25,686 bases of DNA from Dimorphilus gyrociliatus (GCA_904063045.1 CAJFCJ010000193.1:24032-49717), one strand, 5' to 3'. Counted from the first letter of the stretch, positions 9,400-20,123 are shown. Program-made: numbers and translations. The notes: a model not told the origin generated them from the letters alone.

Positions 9400-11317
9400 A
9401 TGTTGAATACTTTGGTTGTTTTAGGTAAGAATATCCTAATCGACTATATAGTGATTTTTATTAAATTTTCATTTTATAGTCCTATATTTTTTGGTACCAA
9501 CACATCAGCAATTTCAATGTCCTTTAAATGAAAATTTACAACCAATTGACGGTACTTTTCCGGATAATGTTTTCTGTAACATCTATTATCATTGCATCAA
9601 TGGCACGGCGTATGCTCAACAATGTCCGCCTGGTCTTCTTTTTACTGTAAAACTAAAAAATTGCCTCTATTCTCTATGTGTAAAACCAAATCAGGCAAAA
9701 TGTCCAGGAGATAATCCCGTTATACTTAAAGAATTACATTCAAACAATTTAAAGCAAAAAGAGAATCACCTGAATAAACAATCGTTTACTTGTGATCCAA
9801 GAATTGATGGAACATTCCCAAATCCGGGAGATTGTAGGCAATACTATCATTGCGTAGGTGGTGTTTCATGGCCTCAACAATGTCCTGCCGACTACTACTT
9901 CAATCCAAAATTGAATATTCGTGATTGTAATATTAAAGTATGTGTTCCTCTATCGGATGCAAATTGTCCCATAAACGGAGAATGGTCTCAGTGGTCAGAA
10001 TTCACGGAGTGCTTTCCAACATGTGGTAATGGATTAAAGGTGAGATTCCGAGAGTGTAATAACCCACCTCCATCCAACGGAGGAAGAGAATGTGCAGGAA
10101 ATAGTGTAGACGCTTTAGAATGCGATCAAACCGATTGTTTGACGCCTACTAGTGCAGAGCCAACGTTCTTCGTTGCTAATCGGAGGGGAAGAATTGTTGA
10201 TACTGTACACCCTTACGATAATATACTAATTAATAACGAAAACTTGTTTGATTCTGGATCATCGTATATAAATGTCACGGAGAGTGGATTCTATTTTACT
10301 TCTTTTGGTATTACAAATAGTGGTAGCTATTTTGGATATGCATCAAGTGGTGCTGGAACAACAACGGAATATTCAAAGTTACACTCAAGAACAGGAATGC
10401 AAGGCCATTCTTATATAGCGTTACGAAAGTGGGAAAAGAATAGCATCATCAATCGTGCAGTTGTAACTAGGTCTCATGTTCATGGTACTGAAGATGGAAG
10501 AGATACCTACTGGCTTAGTTTTAGATACGTCTCTGATCATGTACTTTTTTTAGGTAGACGAACTCTCGTTAATACACCGGGATTAATCGACTTTACAGAA
10601 ACTATTACAAAACAAGGAATCACGGGAACTGATTCTATATTCGAGATCAATGAAGACGGACTTTATTTCGTAACAATTAATTTTGCACTGAGAGGACAAT
10701 CTATTTTCTGGTTAGAGAAAAACAATAATAGAGTTCCCGAAATGTCATTTAACTTCACCGCATCTTCTCCTTTTAGAAAAGATGCAACATCTAAATCAGC
10801 AATCATTCATTTTTCCAGGGGAGATAAATTTAACTTTCGTCTGGAAAGTGGACGTCTAGAATCAAATGTTTTTCTACCACTAAGTGTGGTTGCACTACGA
10901 TTGAATGGAACTGATGGCTCCCCTCTAATTAGTCTGGAGAGACGAACGTCATTTAATTCAGCTAATCAACTTTCAAGATTTACTTTTGACAATGTACAAC
11001 ACGATATCGGAAACTCGTGGAACTCTAACAGGAATGAATTTATCTGTAAAGTTCCTGGAATTTATATAGTCTCCATAGCAACAGGTATTGGTCAAGCTCA
11101 ACAAGGCTACCTAGAAGTTCACGTAAATGGTAGAATTGAGGGACGGATAATAAGTCTATTAAACAACGATAGATACACAGGCTTGATATCTAGATCTCTA
11201 TTGGTTACTTTATCAGAAAACGATGTGATAAGCATTGAAGGAAGAGGAATAATTGAATTGGATTCATCAACTACTGTTTGTGCTATTTTCTATGTATCAT
11301 CAACTGTATTAAATTAG
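9400..11317 (+). CDS. Paralogue B: secreted CBM14x2 - TSP1 - C1q-like x3 protein
   Basis: Exons are 9400-9424 and 9480-11317. The 55-nt phase-1 intron (GTAAGA...TTATAG) lies inside the signal peptide MLNTLVVL|VLYFLVPT. The 620-aa product repeats the plan of A: CBM14 (FQCPLNENLQPIDGTF onward), linker, CBM14 (FTCDPRIDGTFPN), TSP1 with WSQWSEF and CGNGLKVRFREC, then three C1q-like modules. The third begins near FTFDNVQHDIGNSW and ends YVSSTVLN. Exon 2 is the same length as in A (1838 nt). It is clearly diverged from A in the C1q heads but strongly conserved in the CBM14 and TSP1 parts, as expected if the heads vary in ligand. The frame is intact. No membrane anchor is visible. Confidence 0.88.
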
Positions 11318-11377
11318 ATTACTAGTTATTGTTACAAATTTATGGTTAATTCATTTTTAATTACGAGTTGAATATTC

Positions 11378-11388
11378 AATAAAATAAA
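11378..11388 (+). terminator. Polyadenylation signals of paralogue B
   Basis: Two overlapping AATAAA hexamers (11378-11383 and 11383-11388) lie about 60 nt after the stop codon, a usual distance for a short 3' UTR. Confidence 0.5.
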
Positions 11389-11942
11389 TTATAGAGTACC
11401 TTCACTACATCATAGATAGAAAAGTATCTTCCTTGTGGAGATCTTCATTCCGTATATATAAAATTTTTACCCAGTTGCCAATATATCATACAGTACTCAA
11501 TTAAACAGATACTTTTTGAAATGACACGTTTCCTGGTGTGTCATTGCAAAGTTATATGTTGTATAGGTCATTGAACTTCAAAAATAATAATAAAGGCCTA
11601 TTTTTACACATCTAATATCTTTCTATTCTTTTATTAGATAGAAACTTCTTTAGTTGACTAGGCTTGTTATTGACAATTGACTCAGCATTTCTGTCAAGTT
11701 CATCATAATAGGCCTAAAATTATTTTAATAATTTGATATTAAAACAATTAAATCTATAAAAGCATCCAAAATATCGGCATAATTAATTTTCTAAATAATG
11801 TAATCCATTGAGTATTTCCCTAAGTAATTTAGATATAAGTTTTACATTCGAAAAGCGTATTCCAAAACTTTAAATACTGAAATAATACAGTCCTTATCGG
11901 GAAGGTGTCTTTGTCGAAGGTGACAAAAGAGATAATAACTTT

Positions 11943-11950
11943 TATAAAAG
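11943..11950 (+). promoter_or_regulatory. Candidate TATA box of paralogue C
   Basis: TATAAAAG, a canonical TATA sequence, lies 41-48 nt before the ATG at 11991. It is the best match of the set. Confidence 0.55.
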
Positions 11951-11990
11951 CCATGACGAATTTCTTAAAAGATCATTAACTTTTCAAAGT

Positions 11991-13417
11991 ATGGAAAATA
12001 TGTTTAGATTACTTTTCATCGGTAAATCTATTTATAATTTAATTTATTATAAATTGTAATTGTTTGAAAATTGTATTTTTCAGTTATCTACGTCTATTAC
12101 GGATCGGTTCAAGGTTTTCAATGTCCTCTTGATGAAAATCTTAAACCAAAAGAAGGAACTTTCAGTGATCCTATTTATTGTAATGTTTATTACCACTGTA
12201 TAAACGGTACAGCATACCCTCAGCAATGTCCACCTGGATTACTTTTTACAGTAAAGCTTAAAAACTGCCGCTACTCTTTATGCGTAGATCCTAGTCAAGC
12301 ACATTGTCCAGGAGAAGAAATCGTTATATTAAACAATGTCTCAAATCAAAAGTCTGCTGTACAACAACCATCTTCTAAAGATAACTCTCATCAGGATTTT
12401 AAGTGTGATCCGAATATTGATGGAACTTTTCCAAACCCTTCAGATTGTCGCCAGTATTATCATTGCGTATCAGGCATTTCTTGGCCACAGCAATGCCCGT
12501 CAAACTATTATTTCAGTCCAACATTTAATGTTCGCGATTGTCAAGTGAAAGTTTGCGTTCCACTATCAGAGGCTCAATGCCCTGTGCATGGAGGTTGGTC
12601 TCAGTGGTCTGAATTTGGAGAGTGCTACCCTTCATGCGGCAATGGATTAAGAGTGAGAACTAGGGAATGCGACAATCCACCACCTTCAAATGGAGGAAAA
12701 CCTTGCATAGGAGATCAGGTTGAAATAAAACAGTGTAGTCAATCTGATTGTTTAATACCAGCAAATTCAGAACCAGTATTTTATATCGCCAATATAAGAA
12801 TTAGAGAAGTACAACACACTCATACGTTTGAAAGAATTCTAATAAATCAAAGAAACCTTATAAATGTAACAAATTCACATTTAAATGTTAAAGAAGCTGG
12901 ATTTTACTACACTTCATTCGGTATTACTACCTCTAAAAAATATTCTGGATTTATGAATGGTCTTGATAAGAGAACTACTATATACAAATCACATTCAAGG
13001 TCTGGAATGGAAACTGATGCAGTTGGATCATTAAACAAATTGCTACCAACATCAACTTATCGTCGTGAAGTTGACACAGCAACCTCTGTACTTGGTACTG
13101 AAACGGGATTCGATACTTACTGGCTCGGATTTAAATATACAACAAATCATGTCCTATCTGTTGGTTCATTACAAATTACAAGAGGGCCAAGAGTAGTAAT
13201 CTTCTCTCAGATATTTGAAAACAAAGGAATAATAGCAACTCCAACAATGTTTCGCGTAATTGAGGATGGATATTATTTTGTTGATTTAAATGTAGGAGTA
13301 AGGAAACAATCAAACGTTCGTATCAGAAAAAATAATCAACCTATTCCAGAATTATCTATAAATTTAGTTGATAAGCAAGAAGATTGGTTTTATACAAAGT
13401 CAAAATCGTCAATAATT
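11991..13417 (+). CDS. Paralogue C: secreted CBM14x2 - TSP1 - C1q-like protein, cut by assembly gap
   Basis: Exons are 11991-12021 and 12084 onward. The 62-nt phase-1 intron (GTAAAT...TTTCAG) interrupts the signal peptide MENMFRLLFI|VIYVYYGSVQG. A start at the second Met (12000) is also possible, but 11991 gives the same 31-nt exon as in A and F. The two CBM14 domains, TSP1 (WSQWSEF, CGNGLRVRTREC), the first C1q-like module and most of the second are intact. The frame runs into the Ns just after the KSKSSII motif, which in A and B sits late in the second C1q-like module. The remainder of C1q-2 and all of C1q-3 are missing from the assembly, so this is not evidence of gene truncation. CpG density is normal, in contrast to the sequence just beyond the gap. 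Confidence 0.85.
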
Positions 13418-13427
13418 NNNNNNNNNN
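13418..13427. other. Assembly gap (10 N)
   Basis: Ten Ns break paralogue C. The sequence resumes in the middle of a TSP1 domain of another copy (D), so the real missing DNA must hold at least the end of C and the 5' half of D. The N count is therefore a placeholder. CpG density changes abruptly here. Confidence 0.95.
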
Positions 13428-14753
13428 AAGTTGTCAGCAGGGGGAGATTGTGAAACCATATGTGGTGAAGAAGAAATTCAGACTAGAAGGAGAAAGTGTG
13501 AAAATTCACCTCCATCTAATGGTGGAGATGACTGTCCAGGTGTTTCAATTGAGATAAGGTCATACATGAATCCAACTGTACAGAATATGAATATACAACT
13601 TTAATGGTTTCAATGAAAAGGTCTGTCCAGTTGAACAAAGGCAAAGTTAAATGGAGTTCAGTTGATTTAAATATTAATAATCTATTTAGCATTTCAAATA
13701 ATGCCATGCGTATTAAAGATCAAGGCATTATTAACTGTCACAACAGCAAGTTCATCAGGGGTATCAATGACCTGAAAAAAACTGGCAGATCTATAGAATT
13801 AACCAGAGCAAAAGGTAGTGGTGGATTGGATGTGTCAACAAGAGCTGGATTATTTTCTTTAAATAGTCTTTTTAGTCCTTCTGTTGAACAAGATTTTGAT
13901 TCAGCTCATGTTATTGGTAGTAATGATGGAAAAGAAATGGCATGGATGGGTTTTAGATATCAAACAGATGCGTATTTATTTGCTACAACTGACTATTCAG
14001 CAAATTATCAGAGTGAAAGTGTTCCACTTCCAAATATTATTACTCTAAAAGGATTTCACATTAGTCTAAATTTTAATGAGTTTAGAGCTCCAAGTGATGG
14101 AATTTACTTTATTCATTTTGGCTCTAGATTTGGTAATTATCATGAAATGTTTTGATACTCAGAAGTTTCGTTACAGTAGGTAGATTTATTTTGAGTGAGA
14201 GATAATCTGTAGAACATCAAGTGTCCAGGGGACAAATAGCAGTTGAGAGACTGGGTAGAAAACTCAAGTTTCAATCAAGGGATATAATTTTATCTACATC
14301 TAAAATGGATACTTATTTAATAGCTTTCAAATTAAATTCTGATCTACCTGCAGTTTCTGTTGAAGTAATGAAAATGAAAAATAGAAGGATAGATTGCTCA
14401 TTTAATGGTTTTTCAAAACAGTCAAATTTAACCTTATTATAGTTGATACAACAAATTCTTGGAATAAACAGAGGAATCTTTTCATTGCAGACTTAGAGGC
14501 CCTGTATTATGTTGATGCAACAGTCACAGCTCCTGCTGGAAAATCTGTAGAAAGTTTTATGGAAGTAAAAGGAGTGAAAATGAGTAGATTAGAGAAATTG
14601 AGCTCTACACATCATGGTGGAGAAATAGTTTCTAGAGGCTATTTAGTAAAGTTGAAGGTAAAGGACACTTTGAAACTAGTTTTTAAGGGTTGTCTAGAGT
14701 ATGAACAACTTCAACCATCGCTTACCATATTTGCTCTTCAAAAAGAACTTTAA
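13428..14753 (+). pseudogene. Copy D: 5'-missing, frameshifted TSP1 - C1q-like x3 paralogue
   Basis: The sequence opens inside TSP1 (GDCETICGEEE..., then CENSPPSNGGDDC). A +1 shift near 13555-13570 moves the frame from ...SIEIRS to ...ESNCTEYEYTT. C1q-like module 1 and the GKEMAWMGFRY block are readable to 14155. The frame breaks again, resumes at about 14221 (VSRGQIAVE...) to 14442, and resumes once more at about 14445-14753 for module 3. At least three frame disruptions make a functional product unlikely, though raw-read errors next to the gap could explain some. Only about 4 CpG were counted by eye in 1.3 kb, against about 31 in the same length of C. AATAAA at 14782-14787 follows the final stop. 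Confidence 0.75.
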
Positions 14754-14754
14754 T

Positions 14755-15246
14755 TACATTTGGAACAAAAACTTGATGTTAAATAAAGGGGATTGTCAGT
14801 CTATACTGATTGTGCTAATCCCTAACCTCAACAACTAATCCATGTCCACATAAAGAGAAGAATATATTCAAATAAAGGAGACAAAAATTCCCGACCCATT
14901 TTACCAACTCATTAACAAATCTATTATCTGAAGTTACAAGTGAAGAGTAGTGATAAGATAACAAATGAACTTGGACAACAGCACTTTCCTGATAAAGGAC
15001 AACATACAGTTTTAAGCTTATTTGTAGTTAATTTCAAATGGGATACACCAAACACAATGAAGAGTTCAAAAGCTGTAACTGTTTTCTAGATAACAGAGAT
15101 TTATGGTAATCTGAACAAATTTATGATAAAAAATTTTTGAAACTTTTATTTACACACAGAGATAGGTGAGAATTTTGCAATTTCTGATTAATCTAATTAA
15201 TCTAAATTTAACAAAACAGGGAAAAAAAATATTGAGTTCTGTCAGA
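14755..15246 (+). other. Spacer D-E with a dispersed repeat
   Basis: This stretch of about 0.5 kb contains the D polyadenylation hexamer (14782-14787) and one copy of a 39-bp dispersed motif (14788-14826). The rest is unremarkable AT-rich sequence. Confidence 0.55.
14788..14826 (+). repeat. Dispersed repeat, copy 1
   Basis: This 39-bp motif matches 19948-19986 at about 35 positions, and the differences are C/T transitions. The core is ACTGATTGTGCTAATC, followed by CTAACC. Here the ends GGGATT and AATCCC form a short inverted pair. It is probably the end of a non-autonomous element, family unknown. Confidence 0.6.
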
Positions 15247-15554
15247 ATGATGATGATGATAAAAACTGCAAAAGCATTTTTTCTTATTTTTGTAATAGGT
15301 AAAAAAGTTTGAATAATTATAAAAACTGGTATTAATTTTGCAGTGTGTTTGGCAAGACAGAGCATCTGTTTTCTATGGCCAGAGGATCCCATTGGGATGA
15401 AGATTTGCAACTATTAGATGGTGCATTTGCTAATCTGAATAATTGCACTATTTACTACCATTGTATTAATGGAACATCTTATGCTCAGCAATGCCCACCT
15501 GGCCTGTGTTTACAAACAACTGTGTTTACAAGTTTGAAGTATAAAAGCAATTAA
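15247..15554 (+). pseudogene. Copy E: signal exon plus a broken CBM14 domain
   Basis: A signal-peptide exon (15247-15298, hydrophobic, MMMM start) ends in phase 1 at GTAAAA. A 45-nt intron ending TTTTGCAG leads to 15344, which is the same gene start as in A, B, C and F. After the junction the frame shifts before the CBM14 domain. That domain is readable only as LLDGAFANLNNCTIYYHC to QQCPPGL, and then the similarity stops at about 15515. No second CBM14, TSP1 or C1q module follows before copy F starts at 15650. This is a 3'-truncated, frameshifted remnant. Confidence 0.65.
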
Positions 15555-15605
15555 TTCTTATCAAGATTAAAGATAATATAGTAGATAATAACATATCCTT
15601 TTTGC

Positions 15606-15613
15606 TATATAAA
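15606..15613 (+). promoter_or_regulatory. Candidate TATA box of copy F
   Basis: TATATAAA lies 37-44 nt upstream of the F start codon at 15650. It is preserved although the coding part is broken. Confidence 0.45.
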
Positions 15614-15649
15614 GGAAAGCCATTTTTTCTTAAAACACACAAATAAACT

Positions 15650-17611
15650 ATGTATTTTTCATATGTAATTACTTTAATGGGTAAATTTTTTATTTCTTTT
15701 CAAATTTTCCTTAAAATTCAACATAAGGTTTTCTTCAGTAATATCATTGGTGGAATGGAGCAATGCCAAATTTGTTTGTCCACTTAATTCTGAATTAAAA
15801 CCAGTTGATGGTTCTTATCCTGATCCTGACTATTGTGGAATTTATTATCATTGCATTAATGGTACAGCCCATCCTCAGCAATGTCCACCTGGTCTTTTCT
15901 TTACAGTTTCTTTTACAAATTGCAAATATTCTTTATGTGTTGAACCACATTTGGCTGATTATCCAGGAGGAGGTAATTCATCAACAGCAATTTTATCAGA
16001 TGATGCTCCTGTGTGTTCCAAGGATGATGACAATACAGTAAACACTTTTGAGAGATCTTGTTATACAAAAATAGTGACTGTGAAGATGATCTAAATGGAA
16101 CATTTCCTAATAAGAATGATTGTAGGCAATATTATCATTGTTACAATGGAGTTTCTTGGCCTCAGCAATGTCCCCAAGGTTACTTTTTCAGTCCATCATT
16201 AAATCTCCGCGAATGTGCAGCAAGAATATGTGTCACTGCTGAAGAATCACAATGTCCAATTGCTGGAGGGTGGTCTGAATGGTCAGAATGGAGTGGATGT
16301 GAACCAAACTGTGGAGATGGTTTGAGAGCTCGTTCAAGAACTTGTACAAATCCTCCACCAGCCAATGGAGGAGATGAATGCCCAGGATGTTCTTCAGATG
16401 TTAAATTATGTACAAATCCTCCTTGTAATTTAAATAAATAGCCAGCATTTATGGTTTCATCAATCAGAGGTCCACACTTTACAAAAGGAAAGGTGGAATG
16501 GATGTCAATAAATCATGATAATGGAAATGTATTCAATGCATCTACAAATGAATTAAATATAAAGAAAAGTGGTTACTATTATATTTCAAATACTGCCACT
16601 ACAACTAAAACTAGTGCAACTAACTTATCATTAAGAAATAGATAAGGGTTAAGTACAACTGCTCAACTTTATCAACAAGAAAGCTATTTCCAGGACACTT
16701 TTGCAAGATCTGGATTATACTTTCTAACTTCTCTCTCCAAGCCAGACATATATTCAACAACAAACTCAATAACTTATAGCAGTAAAATGGGCTCTGAAAC
16801 ATTTTGGTCTGGTTTTTTTTATGATCCTGATGTTGCATTTTTTGCTGGGAGATTTAATAGTGATTCAATAGAGGGAGATGAACGGATTCTTACAAGGATT
16901 GTTTCTATAAAAGGTGCCTATTTAAATAGTGACAGAACACGAATAATAGTAAAAAAAAAGGGATGGTTTTATATTAATTTTGGAACAGGTTTTTCTAGTT
17001 TCATAGATGGTATTGTAAGCTTAACATCAAAAGGCACTTCGATATCTTATGAAAGATCTGCTGCAAAAGGTCATAATAGTATGAAAAGTAATCAAGTCTC
17101 AAGAGGGATTGTTATGGAGCTTGATGCTAACGATTGGATATCTCTAAAACTGGTAAAAGGCACTTCTAGATCACACGAGTTTGATACCTATGTTTCAGGA
17201 TTTCAATTAAATACATCAGTACATACACCAGCATTTTATGCCTATAGAACACGAAATTTAGTAACACAGTCAAGAGTAAAAATTGACTTTGATGAAGTTG
17301 TATTGGATACACATTCTGGATGGAATTCTGCAGATAATACATACAAGACTGCAGTTTCAGGTTTGTATCACATTGATATATCTGCTGGTTCATGGCCAGG
17401 AATACAAACTGTGGTACATGTAAAAGTAAACAACAAGCAAACCTTAAGTATGCAAAGGTTGAAGGCTAGAACAGCATTTGAAAGTATGAGCAGAGCAGGA
17501 ATATTAAAATTGGAAGCAGGTGATACTGTCACAATTGAGACATTACACAGTCTTTATATTGATACCTGGAAGTTAACATCTTTTGTATTGTTTCATGTTT
17601 CTCCACTATAA
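15650..17611 (+). pseudogene. Copy F: almost complete CBM14x2 - TSP1 - C1q-like x3 paralogue with one frameshift and two stops
   Basis: Exon 1 (15650-15680) encodes MYFSYVITLM, and a 58-nt phase-1 intron (GTAAAT...CTTCAG) precedes exon 2 at 15739. CBM14-1 (FVCPLNSELKPVDGSY...) is intact. A +1 shift near 16050 separates it from CBM14-2 (DCEDDLNGTFPN...). TSP1 carries WSEWSEW and CGDGLRARSRTC. After TSP1, an in-frame TAG at 16439-16441 and a TAA at 16643-16645 interrupt the first C1q-like module. From there the frame is open through modules 2 and 3 to the stop at 17609-17611. Since only three lesions exist in nearly 2 kb, F died recently, or some lesions are assembly errors. CpG is sparse (about 9 by eye). 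Confidence 0.75.
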
Positions 17612-17780
17612 ACTACATTGTCTTTGATTTTAATTCATAATATCAATTTCAATTTCTACATTCCCCCAATCTTTATTCTATCGCTACTCTTATCTAACAA
17701 TTATTATATCCAAAATGAATTTAAATTTAACAATCTTCCTTGAACTTTGTTATTAACTGTAATTTCAGCTAACAATTGTG

Positions 17781-19470
17781 TTAAATGTGTACAGTTAATG
17801 AAACCATATAAATGCCTGGTACATGACAACAAAAGTTATGATTATCAGGATCCCAGCCATTTCCAACATTGAAAATAACATTATCAAATGATACAGTGTT
17901 TAAAGCTGTTGAAATAAAGTCTGTTGTTCTTTCAACTGATATTAAAGGAGAATCATTTGTTCCATTTATTCTGAAAGCAACAAGTCCAATTTGCTTATCA
18001 CTATCGGAGGATATTCTTCCACTTTTTCTGGCAATATGGAAAGTATCACCAGCATTAAAATGTAAAATTACTGATTTTGACATCATATCAAAAACTCTAG
18101 TACTTTTTGTAACTAACAATTGCATCTGATGAACATCATTTCCATTTTTCCTTAGTAAAAAGTGAGAAGAATATTCAGCTTGATAGTTAAAAGTGATGTA
18201 GTAATAGCCTTCTGTAGAAACAGTGAAAATAGAATTTCCAGTTATTCCTTCTTGAGCAAATATATTTGTAAAAGGCATTACCACCAAATTGTGAAAGTCA
18301 TTAACTCTTAGTGCAAACAAGACATTCTCTGTTTAATAACGAAATTCCAACCATGAACTTTCTAATCCATCTTCACTTCCATAAACAAAACCAGGACTTA
18401 AATAGATTTTACGATATATTTGAATAGGAGAAGTGTGCTTATAAAGTGATTGAATTTGATCAGTTGTTTCGCCTCTTCTTATTCCAGTTCTCCAAAATTC
18501 AGTTTCCAAACCAGGCAATCTCCCACGTCCTCTATAGCCACTTTTACTTATCAAAATAAATGAAGAGAAATATATTCCAGGTGTAGTTATATTCATTGTT
18601 GAGTCAGAAGCATCATACAGGTTTTTGCTATTTATCACTACTTTGTCAAAAGGGTGTCAATCATTTGGTTGAAAAGATCTTCTATTACCAACATAAAAAG
18701 CAGGAGAAGGTGAGCCCAACACTGGACAATCCTGTTGATTACATTCCATTGCATCAACACTATTACCCAGACAGCCTGCACCACCATTGTATGGAGGAGG
18801 GTTGTTACATTCTCATGTTCTCACTTTTAGACCATTTCCACACGAGGGAAAGCAGTCTCCAAACTGTGACCATTCAGACCATCCTCCATCTATTGCACAA
18901 AATGCTTCTGAAGAAGGAACACAAACTTGAATATTACAGTTTCAAACATTCAATTTGGGATTGAAAGCCAAATCAGAAGGACACTGTTGTGGCCAAGAAA
19001 CACCATTGACACAATGATAGTTTTGACGACAATCCAAATTGCACTCAAATTCATTTCTATTCCCTTGCTTCTTTTCAAAAGATTTAGCAAAATCATTTCT
19101 TTGTACTGCCAACTCATGATGTTGATGATTATTGAATATAACTGGAGTGTTGCCTGGACATTTCACTTGAGTTGGATCCACACAGATAGAGTATCGACAA
19201 TTTTTCAGTTTAACAGTAAAAAGTAATCCTGGGGGACATTGTTGAGGGAAAGGATTTCCGTTTATACAGTGATAATATACATTGCAAAAAGTAGGATCAG
19301 GGAATGTACCATTGATGGGTTGTAGATCATTATTGAGTGGACATTGAAATTGATTTCCATAAAGAAGTGGAATGATCATTGCTAATGGAATAATATAAAG
19401 AATGATGAATGAGTTAAAAAAATGAATATTTGAAATTACCTAATATACATGCTGTTGATGTAGCCTTCAT
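17781..19470 (-). pseudogene. Copy G: inverted near-copy of paralogue A with four nonsense codons and a missing 3' end
   Basis: Read on the minus strand, exon 1 is 19470-19440 (MKATSTACIL), the 58-nt intron is 19439-19382, and exon 2 starts at 19381, all as in A. The coding sequence aligns colinearly with A. Lesions are a 30-nt in-frame deletion in CBM14-2 (FECNLDCRQN), TGA at 18944, 18815 and 18659, and TAA at 18335. Spacing between these stops (43, 52 and 108 codons) equals that between R167, R210, R262 and E370 of A, so no net shift has occurred between them. The three TGAs replace CGA arginine codons. Similarity ends inside C1q-3 after GIYMVSLTV (about 17800). G lies tail-to-tail with F. 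Only about 4 CpG were counted in the first 800 nt, against about 31 in A. Confidence 0.85.
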
Positions 19471-19639
19471 TTTCAACTCTGTGCCGAAAATGTAGCTGTT
19501 ATTGTTATATATAACTGAAGGGGTCAGGTGCGAATGTACCTGGGTACTATCTACTCTGCTATTTAACTTTTATATTGTTACCAGTGTAAGTATTTTATTT
19601 CAAATAAACTATTTAAATGAAACATTTTGTTTAAAGGTT

Positions 19640-19800
19640 CAAGTAGAACCAACTGTTGGCCGTCGTAGATCATTGTCTTGGTTAGGTGCCACATATTTTC
19701 AATTGGGCTCAGGCCAGAACTCCTTGCTGTCCAATCAATGGGCTTGGTGTTGTTCATTTTAAAAGCCCTTTTTGTTCTTCTTCCGGTGTGTTATTAAATG
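19640..19800 (-). mobile_element. Tc1/mariner transposase C-terminal fragment
   Basis: On the minus strand the frame reads DWTARSSGLSPIENMW, then H-L-T-K. This matches the Tc1-family catalytic-region consensus DWPARSPDLNPIENLW. The rest of the transposase is not found next to it, so this is a short dead remnant. Confidence 0.75.
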
Positions 19801-19947
19801 AATAAATGCGTTTGAGACAAGAATGAAATTCCTACAATCTCAATTCTACGATATACTTTACATCAATAATCAGAAATATTACTAATACTCCATTTTTAAA
19901 CACTAGTGAGTTTTTCTTACAAGTGCAGTCAACAATACCCCAATTTT

Positions 19948-19986
19948 GGGATTGCCAGCCTACACTGATTGTGCTAATCTCTAACC
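19948..19986 (+). repeat. Dispersed repeat, copy 2
   Basis: This is the same motif and orientation as 14788-14826. It is followed by CCCAAAACCTAACCCTAA, which looks like degenerate CCCTAA units, but too few to call a telomere-like array. Confidence 0.6.
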
Positions 19987-20123
19987 CAAAACCTAACCCT
20001 AAATTTTTTGCTCTATACATCCTTAGACTGGTTTTTTGGCAGTTACATGTAGCACAATGTAATTTAATATTTAAAACTGTTTTTCATACTAGAAATAAAC
20101 ATTTATAGAATAATTTACACATT

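Larger units (their letters stand above)
11318..11990 (+). other. Intergenic spacer B-C
   Basis: This AT-rich spacer of 0.67 kb carries the polyadenylation signals of B at its start and the TATA candidate of C at its end. The rest shows no recognisable feature. Confidence 0.6.
19471..20123. other. Intergenic region with transposon debris
   Basis: It holds the conserved 5' flank of G (TATATATA at 19506-19513), a Tc1 transposase fragment and a dispersed repeat ending in degenerate CTAACCC units. No gene is seen. Confidence 0.6.

Noticed and set aside
11991-14753. C and D as one gene interrupted by the gap
   Set aside because: C already contains a complete TSP1 before its C1q modules, and D restarts inside a TSP1, so they are separate copies.
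17869-19226. Plus-strand ORFs of 86-122 codons in this region
   Set aside because: They are antisense shadows of copy G, which shows clear CBM14, TSP1 and C1q-like homology on the minus strand.
19980-20005. Interstitial telomere repeat (CCCTAA)
   Set aside because: Only two or three imperfect units. It may be chance or the tail of the dispersed repeat.
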